Numbered from the stretch's first letter, positions 8,376 to 21,917 are shown. The stretch is DNA of 64,000 nt from Desulfocapsa sp. (GCA_016765495.1 JAESPV010000023.1:96813-160812); one strand, 5' to 3'. A program made the numbers and translations. The notes: a model not told the origin generated them from the letters alone.

Positions 8376-8766
8376 TTTACCATCCCTGTTTTCAACTGAT
8401 TTGAAGAAATGAACATATTTCTAATAAATCTTGCTTTTTTACCTGATTTACACGAGAACAATACAAAGATTCATAGTTACTTATCATGCCGTTTTTACTG
8501 ATAATATTTACTATGGTTTCAATGTTGTTAACAATCTTTTAACAGCAAATGTTAGGAGTTTATTCATAACCTCGTTAATAAGTTGTTAAAAACGATATAG
8601 TAACAAATATTCTCTTTTTTTTCACATAACTTTGTTTACAAAAAAAACCATTATTTTAGGATGTTATCCGCCTATTCAACATACTAACCCCCTTAATAAC
8701 AATAATAATTGAAAGACTATTCAATAAAGGTAATCCCCCGATGAGACTAAATTGTACAATATCAGT
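8308..8766. repeat. duplicated dnaN-upstream segment, copy A
   Basis: This stretch is a diverged copy of 9488-9927. Shared landmarks, in the same order, are: the first codons of the serine-hydrolase gene; TTTTAACAGC (8537-8546); CCTCGTTAATAAG; AACAAATATTCTC; TTTTTTTTCACAT; TTTACAAAAA; AACATACTAACCC; TTAATAACAATAATAA; and an ATG (8741) opening MRLNCTIS, nearly the first codons of dnaN (MTLNCSIS). The dnaN-like frame is lost after about nine codons. The DnaA-box position reads TTATCCGCC here (8664-8672), a weaker match than in copy B. Confidence 0.85.
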
Positions 8767-9487
8767 AAGCCCTCCTTGCCTCCATCTTTTATCTCTGCAA
8801 GAATTATCGTTCAGCAAGGTAACCTGAAAATCAAAGAGAACTGTCCCGCAATCAGCGTCACTGACAGGCCACATATCCTGATAGCCAAACGGCCTTAACT
8901 GATAGAGCACTGCCACCAACATAGACTGTCATATAATGCACTGACCTATTGATGCAGTATTAAATGTCAAAACCAATGTGCTCTCCTGAGATATCGCAGG
9001 TACCGATTATTATCCAAAGTATGCAGATGCCTGAGCAATAATCAGCATCTCTAAAGATTTTACTTCCCAGACAGGCAATCCTTCCAATGGCCAGAGATGA
9101 CTTACCCCACATATTCTGACTGTAAAGTTTAGAGATCACAAGCCTTTTTCCGTCAGGAGAAGCAATTTGTGCACCTGGGAGGTGATATCTGTAGAGAATC
9201 TATGTGTATTTGATCAGAGAAGGTTGCTGAATTTGTTTCAGGATGAAATAACCCGCCACGGAGATGCGGCTAAAATATCCCTCGGTGATTTCAAGGGAAC
9301 GTGCAGACGAACCATGATTGAGACAGCAAAAGCAAATAAACCGGAACCGAATACGTATTGAAGATGTATCTTTATCAACATACCAACTACCTCGAACACT
9401 GGAAGGGTACGAAGAGTTACTTCCCTGGAATATGACACCTGAAGATTTCAGTTCTGTGATATTAGGTGTGGTGCTTTAAGCGCTTAC
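8767..9487. other. unassigned spacer between the two origin-like copies, with a possible gene remnant
   Basis: About 720 bp without an intact gene. From about 9167 a 64-codon ORF (ending 9361) is followed in another frame by a run to about 9479 that reads DVSLSTYQLPRTLEGYEEL and then LLPWNMTPEDF. The switch of frame around 9340 suggests a broken gene rather than two small ones, but the family was not recognised. The rest of the spacer shows no clear coding signal, and it is less AT-rich than the copies on either side. Confidence 0.4.
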
Positions 9488-9901
9488 GAAAAAAAATTAT
9501 TATTTAAGGATTGTATAAATACTTTGGCTACTTTTTTTCCACTTTAATCATTCCTGTTTCAACTAATTTGAAGAAATAAACATATTTCTAATATAACTTG
9601 TTTTTTTACCCGATTTACACTAGAATAATGCAAAGATTCATAGTTGTTTATCATGTTGTTTTTACGTTTAAATTATAAAATATTTTTGATGTTTTTAACA
9701 ATCTTTTAACAGCAAATGTTAGGAGTTTATTAATAACCTCGTTAATAAGCTGTTAAAAACGACATAATAACAAATATTCTCTTTTTTTTCACATGGCTTT
9801 GTTTACAAAAAATTCAATTACTTTAGTATGTTATACACATATTTAACATACTAACCCGCTTAATAACAATAATAAAAGAATATTTAATAAAGGTACCCCC
9901 C

Positions 9902-9927
<26 letters not shown>
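9488..9927. repeat. duplicated dnaN-upstream segment, copy B (possible oriC-like region)
   Basis: This is the copy that leads into the functional dnaN. It is very AT-rich and contains TTATACACA (9831-9839), an exact match to the DnaA-box consensus TTATNCACA. It also has a perfect 10-bp inverted repeat TTTTAACAGC (9704-9713) / GCTGTTAAAA (9749-9758), with a nested TTATTAA / TTAATAA pair. The left end is a decayed 5' end of the serine-hydrolase gene with a stop at codon 5 (GTG at 9542). Replication-origin function is inference; dnaA is not in the window. Confidence 0.7.
9831..9839 (+). promoter_or_regulatory. DnaA-box consensus match
   Basis: TTATACACA fits TTATNCACA exactly and lies 63 bp before the dnaN start. 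A single exact 9-mer can occur by chance in AT-rich DNA, but its position ahead of dnaN and within a duplicated AT-rich region raises the likelihood that DnaA binds here. Confidence 0.5.
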
Positions 9928-13530
<3,603 letters not shown>

Positions 13531-13536
13531 TTATTA

Positions 13537-13560
13537 GGAACATTGTGTAGGCAATGTTCC
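13537..13560 (+). other. short hairpin in the gyrB-gyrA gap
   Basis: A perfect 9-bp stem, GGAACATTG / CAATGTTCC with a 6-nt loop, sits just after the gyrB stop. No T-run follows, so it is not an intrinsic terminator. It may be an RNA-processing or stability element between the two gyrase cistrons. Confidence 0.5.
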
Positions 13561-13587
13561 ATAAAGTAGCAAACATTTGGAATTAAT

Positions 13588-16116
13588 ATGACCACAGAAG
13601 AACAAGAACAGCATCCCTCCATATTTATTGAAAAGGAGATGAAAAAATCGTATCTCGAATATGCGATGAGCGTCATTATTGGTAGAGCATTGCCGGATGT
13701 TCGCGATGGGTTAAAACCGGTTCATCGCAGAGCACTTTTTGCAATGCGGGAACTTTCAGTATTTTTCAATAAACCCTATGTGAAATCAGCGCGTATTGTC
13801 GGTGATGTAATTGGTAAGTATCACCCCCATGGTGATACTGCAGCATATGACACCATTGTACGTATGGCCCAGGATTTTTCCATGCGTTATCCATTGGTTG
13901 ATGGTCAGGGGAACTTCGGCTCCATGGATGGCGATTCTCCAGCTGCCATGCGTTATACTGAAGCACGAATGACCCGGATTGACAGAGAAATAGTAGGTGA
14001 TCTTGAAAAAGATACCGTGGACTTTGGCCCCAACTATGATAACTCACTGACAGAGCCATTGGTTATGCCCAGTAAGGTCCCTAATCTGCTGGTCAATGGA
14101 TCTTCCGGTATTGCTGTTGGAATGGCAACCAATATTCCACCCCATAATCTTACAGAGGTTATGAATGGTTTAATTGCCATGGTTGATAATTCCAATATTA
14201 CAGTTCATGAATTGATGAATATTATAAGCGGCCCTGATTTTCCCACAGGTGCTTTTATATGTGGTCGGGCAGGAATACGTGAGGCCTATGAAACAGGACG
14301 CGGCAGTGTTCTCATGCGATCTCGTACTCACATTGAAAATATTAAAGGGAGCAAACGGGAAGCTATTATTGTCACCGAAATTCCCTACCAGCAAAATAAG
14401 GCAACACTGGTTACAAAAATTGCGCTTCTTGTAAAAGATAAGAGAATTAATGCGATATCCGAGGTTCGCGATGAGTCGGATAGACACGGTACACGGATTG
14501 TTATCGAATTGAAGAAAGATGAAATTGCAGAAGTTGTTACAAATCAGCTTTATAAGATGACACCATTGCAAAGATCTTTTGGAATTATCTTTCTTGCAAT
14601 TGTAAATAATAAGCCTGAAGTTCTCAATTTAAAACAGATTCTTGAGTATTTTATTCTTCATCGTAAGGTGGTTGTTTACCGTCGTACAGCATTTGAGCTC
14701 CGAAAAGCCGAAGAAAAAGCCCATCTTCTTGAAGGTCTTAAAATTGCTATTACCAACCTTGACGACGTTGTCGAATTGATAAGAAATTCTGAAAACCCGG
14801 CTGTAGCCAAGGCGGAATTGATTAGTCGTTTTGATCTCTCTGAAATTCAGGCTCAATCTATTCTTGATATGCGTCTGCAGCGTCTCACTGGTCTTGAACG
14901 CGATAAAATTATAAAAGATTACGAAGAAATAATTGCTGAAATTGATCGCTTAAAAGAAATTCTTGCTGATGAAGGTTTGGTCATACAAATTATTCGTGAT
15001 GAATTTGTTGAAATAAGGGACACCTATGGTGATGAAAGGCGCACTGAAATCATTGATGCGGTAGATGAAATTCTTCCTGAAGATATGATAACCCAGGAGG
15101 ATATGGCAGTAACAGTTACCCATACAGGTTATATTAAACGTAATTCTGTAAGTATATACAGATCTCAAAAACGAGGTGGTAAGGGTGTTTTTGGTGTGAA
15201 AAATGTCGAGGAGGATTTTGTCTCAAACCTCTATGTTGCATCCACCCATGACACATTCCTCTTCTTCACAAATCACGGAAAAATATTCTGGCGTAAAGTA
15301 TACCAACTGCCACTGGCCGGACGTACTGCAAGAGGAAAAGCTATTATTAACCTGCTGAATCTTGCAGAAAATGAAAAAGTTGCTGCTATTTTACCTGTTG
15401 CAGGTCTTCAAAGTGAAAAGAGTAACAAAACCATACTCATGGTTACCCGTCTTGGAAGGGTAAAGAAAACAAGTCTTCAGGAATTTATTAAGCCATTGAA
15501 ACGAGGTAAGAAAGCTCTCACAATCAATGAAGATGATGAAATTATCTCAGCCCATATTCTCACAGGCGATGACACCATATTCCTTCTTTCCAAAAATGGT
15601 GCATCCATTCATTTTCATGAAGATGATGTTCGTACCATGGGAAGAACAGCGGCTGGTGTTCGCGGGATCCGCTTAAAAGAAAATGATTTTGTAGTTGGAT
15701 CAATTGTTATTGATTCAGCGTCATCCATTCTTGTTGTCACTGAAAACGGTTATGGAAAACGAAGTCCTGTTGCAGATTATCGTATTCAAAGACGTGGTGG
15801 TTTGGGTATAATGGCCATTAGAACAAGTGAACGTAATGGTTCTGTTGTAGGGGGCATGCAGGTGGATGATGATTCAGAAGTTATGTTGATAGCTGATTCC
15901 GGTAAAATGATTCGTATGCCAATGGGTAATGTTCGTGTTATTGGACGAACGACGCAAGGTGTTGGGCTCATAAACCTTGCTGCTAAAGAGAAAGTTGTTG
16001 CAATGGATCTTGTGGCTCCAGAAGAAGATTCTGATGATGAAGTAGTAGGTAACGGTGATAACGAAGACAAAGGTCAGGAACAAGAACAGAATAACAAACA
16101 GAACAACGATGAATAA
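13588..16116 (+). CDS. gyrA: DNA gyrase subunit A
   Basis: The DNA breakage-reunion subunit. The winged-helix and tower region includes [16 protein letters not shown] and [19 protein letters not shown]. The active-site Tyr is in [10 protein letters not shown], near residue 119. The C-terminal beta-pinwheel carries repeated blades, with the gyrase-specific GyrA-box as [10 protein letters not shown] around residue 525. This marks it as GyrA rather than ParC. The last 30 residues are a highly acidic, Asn/Gln-rich tail. Length is 842 aa. The stop overlaps the gpsA start by eight bases. Confidence 0.97.
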   Translation: MTTEEQEQHPSIFIEKEMKKSYLEYAMSVIIGRALPDVRDGLKPVHRRALFAMRELSVFFNKPYVKSARIVGDVIGKYHPHGDTAAYDTIVRMAQDFSMRYPLVDGQGNFGSMDGDSPAAMRYTEARMTRIDREIVGDLEKDTVDFGPNYDNSLTEPLVMPSKVPNLLVNGSSGIAVGMATNIPPHNLTEVMNGLIAMVDNSNITVHELMNIISGPDFPTGAFICGRAGIREAYETGRGSVLMRSRTHIENIKGSKREAIIVTEIPYQQNKATLVTKIALLVKDKRINAISEVRDESDRHGTRIVIELKKDEIAEVVTNQLYKMTPLQRSFGIIFLAIVNNKPEVLNLKQILEYFILHRKVVVYRRTAFELRKAEEKAHLLEGLKIAITNLDDVVELIRNSENPAVAKAELISRFDLSEIQAQSILDMRLQRLTGLERDKIIKDYEEIIAEIDRLKEILADEGLVIQIIRDEFVEIRDTYGDERRTEIIDAVDEILPEDMITQEDMAVTVTHTGYIKRNSVSIYRSQKRGGKGVFGVKNVEEDFVSNLYVASTHDTFLFFTNHGKIFWRKVYQLPLAGRTARGKAIINLLNLAENEKVAAILPVAGLQSEKSNKTILMVTRLGRVKKTSLQEFIKPLKRGKKALTINEDDEIISAHILTGDDTIFLLSKNGASIHFHEDDVRTMGRTAAGVRGIRLKENDFVVGSIVIDSASSILVVTENGYGKRSPVADYRIQRRGGLGIMAIRTSERNGSVVGGMQVDDDSEVMLIADSGKMIRMPMGNVRVIGRTTQGVGLINLAAKEKVVAMDLVAPEEDSDDEVVGNGDNEDKGQEQEQNNKQNNDE

Positions 16117-17131
16117 TATAGAAGTTAATAAAGTCGCTGTTATTGGGGCAGGTTCCTGGGGTACAGCCATAGCAGGAGTTCTTTCCGGTAAGGGGGTGAA
16201 TACAGTTCTCTGGGGACACAATGAAGAACACGTCACTACTCTGAAAATAGATAGAGAAAATAAAAAATATCTGCCAGGTTATCCTTTTCCTGAATCTCTT
16301 AAAATTGCAATAGATCTAAAAGAGGCGGCAACCGGTGCAGATGTTGTCTGTATGGTTGTCCCTTCCCATGGATATCGAACTGTTTTTAAAAAACTTATAC
16401 CCTATTTAAAAACAGGAGCAAGTATTGTATCCGCTGTTAAAGGTATCGAAAACAACTCTCTCATGACTATGACACAGGTTATGAGGGATAGCCTTGGCAG
16501 TGCTTTAACCGCCAAAAATTTAACTCTTTCTGTACTTTCAGGGCCGTCATTTGCTACGGAAGTGGCCCAGGGGTTACCAACTCTTGTCACCATTGGCTGT
16601 GATGAGCTTGAAAAAGCAGTTTTTCTCCAAAATGTTTTTGGGAGTGAACGGTTCCGTGTCTATGCTGGTCAGGATATGTTAGGTCTTGAAATAAGCGCAG
16701 CACTTAAAAACATTGTGGCTATTGCAGCAGGAATTAGTGATGGTCTAGGGTATGGTTTAAACAGCAGAGCAGCTCTAATAACCAGGGGCCTTGCAGAAAT
16801 TACTCGAATGGGTGTGGTCATGGGTGCTGATCCTGTAACGTTTTCCGGTCTTTCCGGTTTAGGTGATCTGGTTCTTACCTGTACCGGTGATCTTAGTCGT
16901 AACCGAACAGTGGGTGTCAAACTTGGTGAAGGAAAGAAACTTTCCGAGATTCTTGATGAAATGGAGATGGTGGCAGAAGGAATAAAAACTACCAAATCTG
17001 TTCATGATCTTATGGTAAAGATGGAAGTGGAAATGCCAATTCTCGATCAGGTTTATCAAATCTTATATAAAAACAAAGAATGCTCAGAAGCTGTTAATGA
17101 TCTGTTAACAAGAGAATTCAAGGTAGAATAA
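16109..17131 (+). CDS. gpsA: NAD(P)H-dependent glycerol-3-phosphate dehydrogenase
   Basis: Makes sn-glycerol 3-phosphate from dihydroxyacetone phosphate for phospholipid synthesis. The N-terminal Rossmann motif is [13 protein letters not shown]. The NAD-domain end is VSAVKGIEN, followed by [15 protein letters not shown], and the catalytic Lys lies in [12 protein letters not shown], near residue 197. [13 protein letters not shown] in the C-terminal domain is diagnostic. The ATG at 16109 overlaps the gyrA stop (ATGAATAA), so it is translationally coupled; an in-frame ATG at 16055 lies inside gyrA and adds a low-complexity leader. The 340-aa length is normal. Confidence 0.95.
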   Translation: MNNIEVNKVAVIGAGSWGTAIAGVLSGKGVNTVLWGHNEEHVTTLKIDRENKKYLPGYPFPESLKIAIDLKEAATGADVVCMVVPSHGYRTVFKKLIPYLKTGASIVSAVKGIENNSLMTMTQVMRDSLGSALTAKNLTLSVLSGPSFATEVAQGLPTLVTIGCDELEKAVFLQNVFGSERFRVYAGQDMLGLEISAALKNIVAIAAGISDGLGYGLNSRAALITRGLAEITRMGVVMGADPVTFSGLSGLGDLVLTCTGDLSRNRTVGVKLGEGKKLSEILDEMEMVAEGIKTTKSVHDLMVKMEVEMPILDQVYQILYKNKECSEAVNDLLTREFKVE

Positions 17132-17137
17132 AAATAA

Positions 17138-17251
17138 CGTAAATATTTGGCTAACGCACGAGGAGCTTGTCCGAGAATGCCCCTTTTTCCCCAGCTCTTC
17201 GTTATTTGCAAAATTGCTATTCTCGGACAGGATCCTAGGCAAATATTTACG
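17138..17251. repeat. nested inverted repeat, MITE-like, between gpsA and the permease gene
   Basis: Outer arms CGTAAATATTTG (17138-17149) and CAAATATTTACG (17240-17251) are perfectly complementary. Inner arms TGTCCGAGAAT (17168-17178) and ATTCTCGGACA (17219-17229) are also perfect. The inner end GCTTGTCCGAGAATGCCCC resembles the left end of the element at 18414. It has no coding capacity. It may be a small non-autonomous element or a repeat-type intergenic sequence. Confidence 0.6.
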
Positions 17252-17269
17252 AAATAACAAGTAAAAAAC

Positions 17270-18403
17270 ATGTCAAAACAAGAAGATGAAGGTATACGGT
17301 TTCTGTCTTATTTAACTCTTTTTCTGCTTGCTGCTTCACTCTATATCTTTTCATCTTATCTGCACTATATTCTGGTTGCGGCTGTTCTTGCCCTTTGCAC
17401 CAGCCACGGATTAACAACTCTTGTTAAATTACTTGATAACCCTTCTCTCCCCTCTTTTATTCGTGCGAGAAAGACTTTTCTGAGTTCCACTATCCTCACT
17501 CTTTTTTTTCTCTGCCTAATATTTGCGCCCCTTGTTTATTTTGTTTCCGAAACCTATACCCAAATGTCAGGTGTTGATGTTGAGTATGTGAAAGATGTAA
17601 CCATGGAAATGGTGGACAAGGTAGTAGCTTTTACCGATTCGATCCCTATTGTTCATAACTTTCTTAATTCGCTGAAAACAGAAGGTTTTTCGGTGTTAAA
17701 AGGGGTGTCTATAGAGGCCCTGTATAAGACTATAAACGGGGTGGCATCAGGTGCCGGGAGTTTAGTGGTGCAGATAGGATGGATTCTAATTTTTTACTTT
17801 CTTTTTAATCTGAACGGAAAACAGATCCTTACCTTTGCAGCACGTGTTATGCCCACCAGCTTTGAACATGAGAAATATTTATACCGGGAATGTACAGGAA
17901 CCGTGGCTGTTGTCTTTTATGGAACCCTGTTTAACATGTTGGCCCAGGGCTTGACCTTTGGTATCCTTATGGCCTTTATTGGTGGATACAACGCCTTTTA
18001 CCTTGGTGTGCTTGCCGGATTCTGCTCAGTTATTCCCATTGTCGGTGCGGCCCTTGTCTACATTCCAGTGATTGCCCTTGAACTTGTTGCTGGAAATTAT
18101 ATAACTGTTGTAGTGATCCTTGTGGTGGCCTGGGGAGTTATGGGGTTTTTCATAGACAATATTTTGAGGATTATTTTTATCAGCTATTTAAAACGAATCT
18201 TTGGTTTTGAATACACCATGAATGAGATTCTTATTCTTCTTTCCATCCTTGCAGGGATAGCGAGTTTTGGTTTTTGGGGGCTTATTATTGGCCCTTCTGT
18301 TATTGCGCTTAGTTTGGCTGCAGCGAACCTTTATAGTTCACAGATTAATCATACCGGTTTTCCAGAAGATTCACCCATCTCCAATGGAAATGAAGATGGG
18401 TGA
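17270..18403 (+). CDS. AI-2E family transporter (PerM/YdiK-like permease)
   Basis: A 377-aa polytopic inner-membrane protein with about eight hydrophobic segments. It starts with two paired helices in the first 60 residues, then a soluble loop (residues ~95-145), then the C-terminal helix bundle. The stretch VLAGFCSVIPIVGAALVYIP and the late LAGIASFGFWGLIIGPSVIA are characteristic of the AI-2E exporter superfamily. Members export small molecules or act as Na+/H+ antiporters; the substrate here is unknown. Its final codons form one arm of a long hairpin (18362-18412). Confidence 0.85.
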   Translation: MSKQEDEGIRFLSYLTLFLLAASLYIFSSYLHYILVAAVLALCTSHGLTTLVKLLDNPSLPSFIRARKTFLSSTILTLFFLCLIFAPLVYFVSETYTQMSGVDVEYVKDVTMEMVDKVVAFTDSIPIVHNFLNSLKTEGFSVLKGVSIEALYKTINGVASGAGSLVVQIGWILIFYFLFNLNGKQILTFAARVMPTSFEHEKYLYRECTGTVAVVFYGTLFNMLAQGLTFGILMAFIGGYNAFYLGVLAGFCSVIPIVGAALVYIPVIALELVAGNYITVVVILVVAWGVMGFFIDNILRIIFISYLKRIFGFEYTMNEILILLSILAGIASFGFWGLIIGPSVIALSLAAANLYSSQINHTGFPEDSPISNGNEDG

Positions 18404-18412
18404 ATCTTCTGG
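18362..18412 (+). terminator. 19-bp hairpin spanning the permease stop codon
   Basis: A perfect inverted repeat has arms at 18362-18380 and 18394-18412 with a 13-nt loop; the TGA stop is inside the right arm. No T-run follows, so it may stabilise or protect the 3' end of the mRNA rather than act as a simple terminator. Confidence 0.55.
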
Positions 18413-18413
18413 A

Positions 18414-18549
18414 GGCTGTCTGAGAATGCCCTTTTGCTCAAACTATTCAGAATCGTCAAAAAATCATATTTGCAATATCAAATATATGGATGTGTTTATT
18501 TTTGAAAAATGCTTCTATTTTGAACAAAATGTTTATTCGCAGACAGCTT
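18414..18549. repeat. MITE-like element with 14-bp terminal inverted repeats
   Basis: The left end GGCTGTCTGAGAAT (18414-18427) and the inverted right end AGCTGTCTGCGAAT (18536-18549) match at 12 of 14 bases. The 136-bp AT-rich body has no ORF. The left end is similar to the inner end of the repeat at 17168, so both probably belong to one family. Confidence 0.55.
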
Positions 18550-18596
18550 CCCCGTGTTTCATTCATGGTGAATGGAATACTGGTGTATAGAAAGTT

Positions 18597-19271
18597 TTAT
18601 TTTGTTGACCAGTTGTTCTCCTCGAACTCACTGTGATCTGGTTTGGGTGGCTTTGCTTCTGCCAGGCGTTGATTCAGCCAGATTATAACCTTATCAAATT
18701 CATCACGGAGCTGAGCAAGTGCTTTTCCGCGGTGGCTGACCTTATTTTTTTCCTCCATTCCACATTCTGCAAAGCTTTTTCCAAAGGGTTCATAGTAAAA
18801 AAGAGGATCATAGCCAAACCCTGAATCACCCTGTTTTTCTGTTAAAATTGTCCCTTCACAACGTCCTTCATAGGTAAGGGCCGGACCTGCGGGAACAGCA
18901 ATGGATAGCACACATTGAAAAGTAGCTTTCCGGTTTTCCTGTCCTTCCATTTCCTTTAGCAGTTTTTCACAGTTTTCCGCATCTGTTGCAGATTCGCCGG
19001 CATATCTGGCGGAATATACTCCTGGTGCGCCTCCTAAAGCTTCGACTTCCAATCCGGAATCATCAGCAATAGCAGGTAAACCGAGGATTTTTGCAGTGTG
19101 CAGCGCTTTTTTATATGCATTGTCATCAAATGTTTCACCATCTTCAATGCATTCCGGAATGGGACCAAAATCGCCAACGGATTTAATGTCCACAGGGAAA
19201 TCCTTCATCATTTCCTGAAATTCTTTGATTTTGTTTTTGTTGGTTGTTGCCAATACAATAAGGTTGACCAT
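18597..19271 (-). CDS. rdgB: XTP/dITP diphosphatase (non-canonical purine NTP pyrophosphatase)
   Basis: Hydrolyses dITP, XTP and related damaged nucleotides to monophosphates to prevent their incorporation. Motifs of the HAM1/RdgB family are present: LATTNKNKIKEF at the N-terminus, the catalytic and metal region IADDSGLEVEALGG, then GVYSARYAGE, and in the C-terminal half GFGYDPLF, FAE and SHRGKAL. The 224 aa include a short polar C-terminal extension. The start is ATG 19271 with GAGGAA upstream. It lies 47 bp downstream of queH on the same strand and is the last gene of the nifA-like/queH/rdgB set. Confidence 0.93.
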   Translation of the reverse strand: MVNLIVLATTNKNKIKEFQEMMKDFPVDIKSVGDFGPIPECIEDGETFDDNAYKKALHTAKILGLPAIADDSGLEVEALGGAPGVYSARYAGESATDAENCEKLLKEMEGQENRKATFQCVLSIAVPAGPALTYEGRCEGTILTEKQGDSGFGYDPLFYYEPFGKSFAECGMEEKNKVSHRGKALAQLRDEFDKVIIWLNQRLAEAKPPKPDHSEFEENNWSTK

Positions 19272-19318
19272 GGGATTTCCTCTATAAAAAATAATAATAA
19301 AAATCTTACAATGAGCAA

Positions 19319-19906
19319 TTATGCATCTGCTGAAGCCGCTTTTTCCAGTATTCGTTCGTTACGTAATTTCTTCTGCAATTTTTTATCGTAGCGCTCCTGC
19401 TCACTATAGATGCATCCGCAATAAGGTTGTCTGTATAAATCCATTTCAATTGCTTTGTCTATTCCTTCCTGCCACCCTTCCCGAAAATCATCATAATAGA
19501 ATTCAACACCATATTTATCGGCCACTTGTTTGCCTATTTTAGTGATGGTTTCATGGTTTTGGTATTTGGAGTACAGCAAGGTTGATGAAAATGCATCAGC
19601 ACCCGATTTAAGCGCCTGTAGGGCTGTTTTTTCAAGCCGCATATCATAACAGATCATGCAGCGCAGTTTTTCATGGAAGACCACTTTACGGAGATATTCC
19701 GTTAAACCGTATTCCGACACTATTTCAAGTGGAAAATCCTGAACTGCTGCAAACTCACGGAGTGTTGCCAGCCGTTTTCGAAATTCACGGTATGGATGGA
19801 TATTCGGGTTGTAAAAATATCCTGATACATCGATATTTTGCTCACGCAGTTTTCCCAGGGTATATGTGGAGCAGGGAGCACAGCAGACATGGAGAAGGAG
19901 TTTCAC
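19319..19906 (-). CDS. queH: epoxyqueuosine reductase QueH
   Basis: Catalyses the last step of queuosine formation in tRNA and is a non-homologous replacement of QueG. The 195-aa protein has the DUF208 cysteines that bind the iron-sulfur cluster and second iron: an HVCCAPC motif at the N-terminus, a pair in RCMICYDMR near residue 100, and CGCIYSE near residue 165. [13 protein letters not shown] is also typical. The ATG overlaps the stop of the upstream sigma-54 activator by four bases, so expression is coupled to it. Confidence 0.92.
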   Translation of the reverse strand: MKLLLHVCCAPCSTYTLGKLREQNIDVSGYFYNPNIHPYREFRKRLATLREFAAVQDFPLEIVSEYGLTEYLRKVVFHEKLRCMICYDMRLEKTALQALKSGADAFSSTLLYSKYQNHETITKIGKQVADKYGVEFYYDDFREGWQEGIDKAIEMDLYRQPYCGCIYSEQERYDKKLQKKLRNERILEKAASADA

Positions 19907-21507
19907 TTTGAGTTTATTTTAAATTTTTTCGGATCAATAGCATATTGATGAATTTTGTAGTTTATTATCCTGAGACTTGTATCAAGATACTTTGCCGTTC
20001 GGGTCTGGTTTCCTCTATTCTTTTTTAACCCTTCAATAATAAGATCTTTTTCAAAATTTTCCACCGATGCAGATAATGATAATGGATTATCATTGGAGTT
20101 GACTGAACCTGACGTCTGTAATGTTGGTGGTAAGTGTATACCCTTGATGGTGTCACTATCACAAATTAAAACTGCCCGTTCCATGCAGTTTTGCAATTCT
20201 CTCACATTGCCCGGCCAGTGATACTGTATGAGCATATCGATAGCGGGTGTTGAAATGCGCTTGATTGAGTAATTATTTTCAGTAGAATATTTATCAAGAA
20301 AAAATTCCGCAAGAAGAAGTATATCTGTTCTACGTTCCCGAAGTGGCGGCATATATACCGGAAACACATTGAGTCTGTAATAAAGATCTTCCCTGAAGGT
20401 ATTGTTTTGTACTGCGCTTTCAAGATCACGATTTGTTGCTGCTACCAAACGAACATCACAGCTGATTGATTTTCCAGATCCCAGGCGTTGGAAGGTTCGC
20501 TCCTGTACAACATTTAGCAGTTTTACCTGCACAGCATGGCTGATTTCACCTATCTCATCCAGAAACAGAGTTCCTCCTTCAGCCAGTTCAAAACGGCCAA
20601 TCTTACGTTCAGTTGCCCCAGTGAATGCTCCTTTTTCGTGACCAAAAAGTTCACTTTCAAGAAGGGTTTCAGGAAGTGCTGAACAGTTGACAACAATAAA
20701 AGGTTTCTCGGCTCTTTTACTGTTGTAATGCAGTGCTTTGGCAACCAGAGTTTTCCCTGTTCCGGACTCACCCCGTAAAAGTACTGTGGCGTTTGAGTCC
20801 ACTACCCTGTGTATCATTTCATACACTTCCTGCATTTTGCTGGAGTTTCCCTGAATATCGTTTATTTTATTTTTCTCAGAGAGTTCTCTTCGTAGTTTGA
20901 GATTTTCAACCCGCAGACCTTCCTGTTCCTGGTTGACTGTTTGGATTCTTAGTGTTGTCTGGGCGATGAGGCTACTCAGGATTGTGAGAAATCGTAGATC
21001 CGCATCCGCCTGGTTTGATATTCCCTCTTTATATATTCTGTCTACCGATAGAGCACCAATCACTTGTTTTCCTTCTCGAATCGGCACACATAAAAATGAA
21101 CGTGGCTGGCTTGAAAGATCACCTCTGGCTCGTGTTTTATTTAAAAACATCGGTTCATCTGCAATATGGGGCACAATAACTGGTTCACCTGATGCTACAA
21201 CTCTACCGGTAATCCCCTCCCCTATTTGATACTTTCCCCGTTTTCGACCTTCTGCATTGATTCCATGGGCAATTTCAATTTCAAGGTTCCCCGTGGTCGG
21301 ATTTATAATTGTAACTGTTCCATTTTCCATTGCTTTCATGGACTCAATGGATGCCATTGCAGCTCCAAGACACTCTTTCAGATCAGTGGAAGAGGCAAGG
21401 CTTTTGGTTATTTCATAGAGACAGCTCAGGTCTTCAAGTTGTATGGTTATGTCGTCTTGTTTCTTCATTTCCAGCGTTTGTTGTGAAAAATTGATATTTT
21501 TTGACAC
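19903..21507 (-). CDS. NifA-like sigma-54-dependent transcriptional activator
   Basis: An N-terminal GAF domain (about residues 20-185; [21 protein letters not shown] is close to NifA) is followed by a short coiled linker. The AAA+ domain has Walker [14 protein letters not shown], the sigma-54 contact loop GAFTGAT, Walker [12 protein letters not shown] and the R-finger region. A Fis-type helix-turn-helix ends the protein. It activates promoters of RpoN-holoenzyme in response to a GAF ligand. ATG 21552 lacks a ribosome site; the GTG at 21507, eight bases after GAGGTGA, is preferred (534 aa). No nif genes are nearby; queH and rdgB lie downstream, so the target is unclear. Confidence 0.88.
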   Translation of the reverse strand: MSKNINFSQQTLEMKKQDDITIQLEDLSCLYEITKSLASSTDLKECLGAAMASIESMKAMENGTVTIINPTTGNLEIEIAHGINAEGRKRGKYQIGEGITGRVVASGEPVIVPHIADEPMFLNKTRARGDLSSQPRSFLCVPIREGKQVIGALSVDRIYKEGISNQADADLRFLTILSSLIAQTTLRIQTVNQEQEGLRVENLKLRRELSEKNKINDIQGNSSKMQEVYEMIHRVVDSNATVLLRGESGTGKTLVAKALHYNSKRAEKPFIVVNCSALPETLLESELFGHEKGAFTGATERKIGRFELAEGGTLFLDEIGEISHAVQVKLLNVVQERTFQRLGSGKSISCDVRLVAATNRDLESAVQNNTFREDLYYRLNVFPVYMPPLRERRTDILLLAEFFLDKYSTENNYSIKRISTPAIDMLIQYHWPGNVRELQNCMERAVLICDSDTIKGIHLPPTLQTSGSVNSNDNPLSLSASVENFEKDLIIEGLKKNRGNQTRTAKYLDTSLRIINYKIHQYAIDPKKFKINSK

Positions 21508-21650
21508 TTTTTTTGTCACCTCACCTTTACAACCTTTGAACAAATATGTCATATTTAAATTATTCTATGTTTATTTTATCGTTATATTGACCTGTTTTTA
21601 ATTAGTTATATTTTTCAGATAAACTTCTTTACAGAAGACTTCGCAAGATA

Positions 21651-21679
21651 TTGACACTTTCCTGTTCAAATGGTAAAAG
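21651..21679 (+). promoter_or_regulatory. predicted sigma-70 promoter of the tRNA-Ser pair
   Basis: TTGACA (21651-21656), a 17-bp spacer, then TAAAAG (21674-21679). The first tRNA starts 11 bp after the -10 box, as expected for a stable-RNA promoter. Confidence 0.65.
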
Positions 21680-21689
21680 ACTCACATCT

Positions 21690-21775
21690 GGAGGAATGGC
21701 CGAGTGGTTTAAGGCGGCGGTCTTGAAAACCGTTGTACGAAAGTACCGTGGGTTCGAATCCTACTTCCTCCGCCA
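21690..21775 (+). tRNA. tRNA-Ser (anticodon TGA)
   Basis: Acceptor arms GGAGGAA / TTCCTCC, discriminator G and encoded CCA. The anticodon loop CTTGAAA reads TGA. There is a long variable arm (class II tRNA) and the T-loop GGTTCGAATCC. Confidence 0.96.
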
Positions 21776-21780
21776 TATTT

Positions 21781-21872
21781 GGAGAGGTGACCGAGAGGCC
21801 GATGGTGCTCGCCTGCTAAGCGAGTGTGGGGGTTAGACTCCACCGAGGGTTCGAATCCCTCCTTCTCCGCCA
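21781..21872 (+). tRNA. tRNA-Ser (anticodon GCT)
   Basis: Acceptor GGAGAGG / CTTCTCC with encoded CCA. The anticodon stem-loop centres on CTGCTAA (GCT). The long variable arm and the T-loop GGTTCGAATCC are class II features. It lies 5 bp after the first tRNA-Ser, so both come from one transcript. Confidence 0.96.
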
Positions 21873-21878
21873 TATTTA

Positions 21879-21917
21879 ACAGCCCGATTTGCAGCAATTG
21901 CAAATCGGGCTGTTTTT
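21879..21917 (+). terminator. intrinsic terminator after the tRNA-Ser pair
   Basis: AACAGCCCGATTTGCA pairs perfectly with TGCAAATCGGGCTGTT around a 5-nt loop and is followed by TTTTT on the plus strand. It also overlaps the end of the convergent radical-SAM gene. Confidence 0.92.

Noticed and set aside
8656-8922. 88-aa minus-strand ORF near dnaN
   Set aside because: It runs through the duplicated non-coding segment and shares its start with the same antisense frame at 9823-10041; it is a shadow of the duplication, not a gene.
15786-16236. Antisense ORFs over the gyrA end
   Set aside because: The acidic, repetitive tail of gyrA gives open frames on the other strand; no ribosome sites or homology.
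21690-21872. Integrated element at the tRNA-Ser pair
   Set aside because: No integrase, no direct repeat of the tRNA 3' end nearby, and the tRNAs are intact and followed by a normal terminator.
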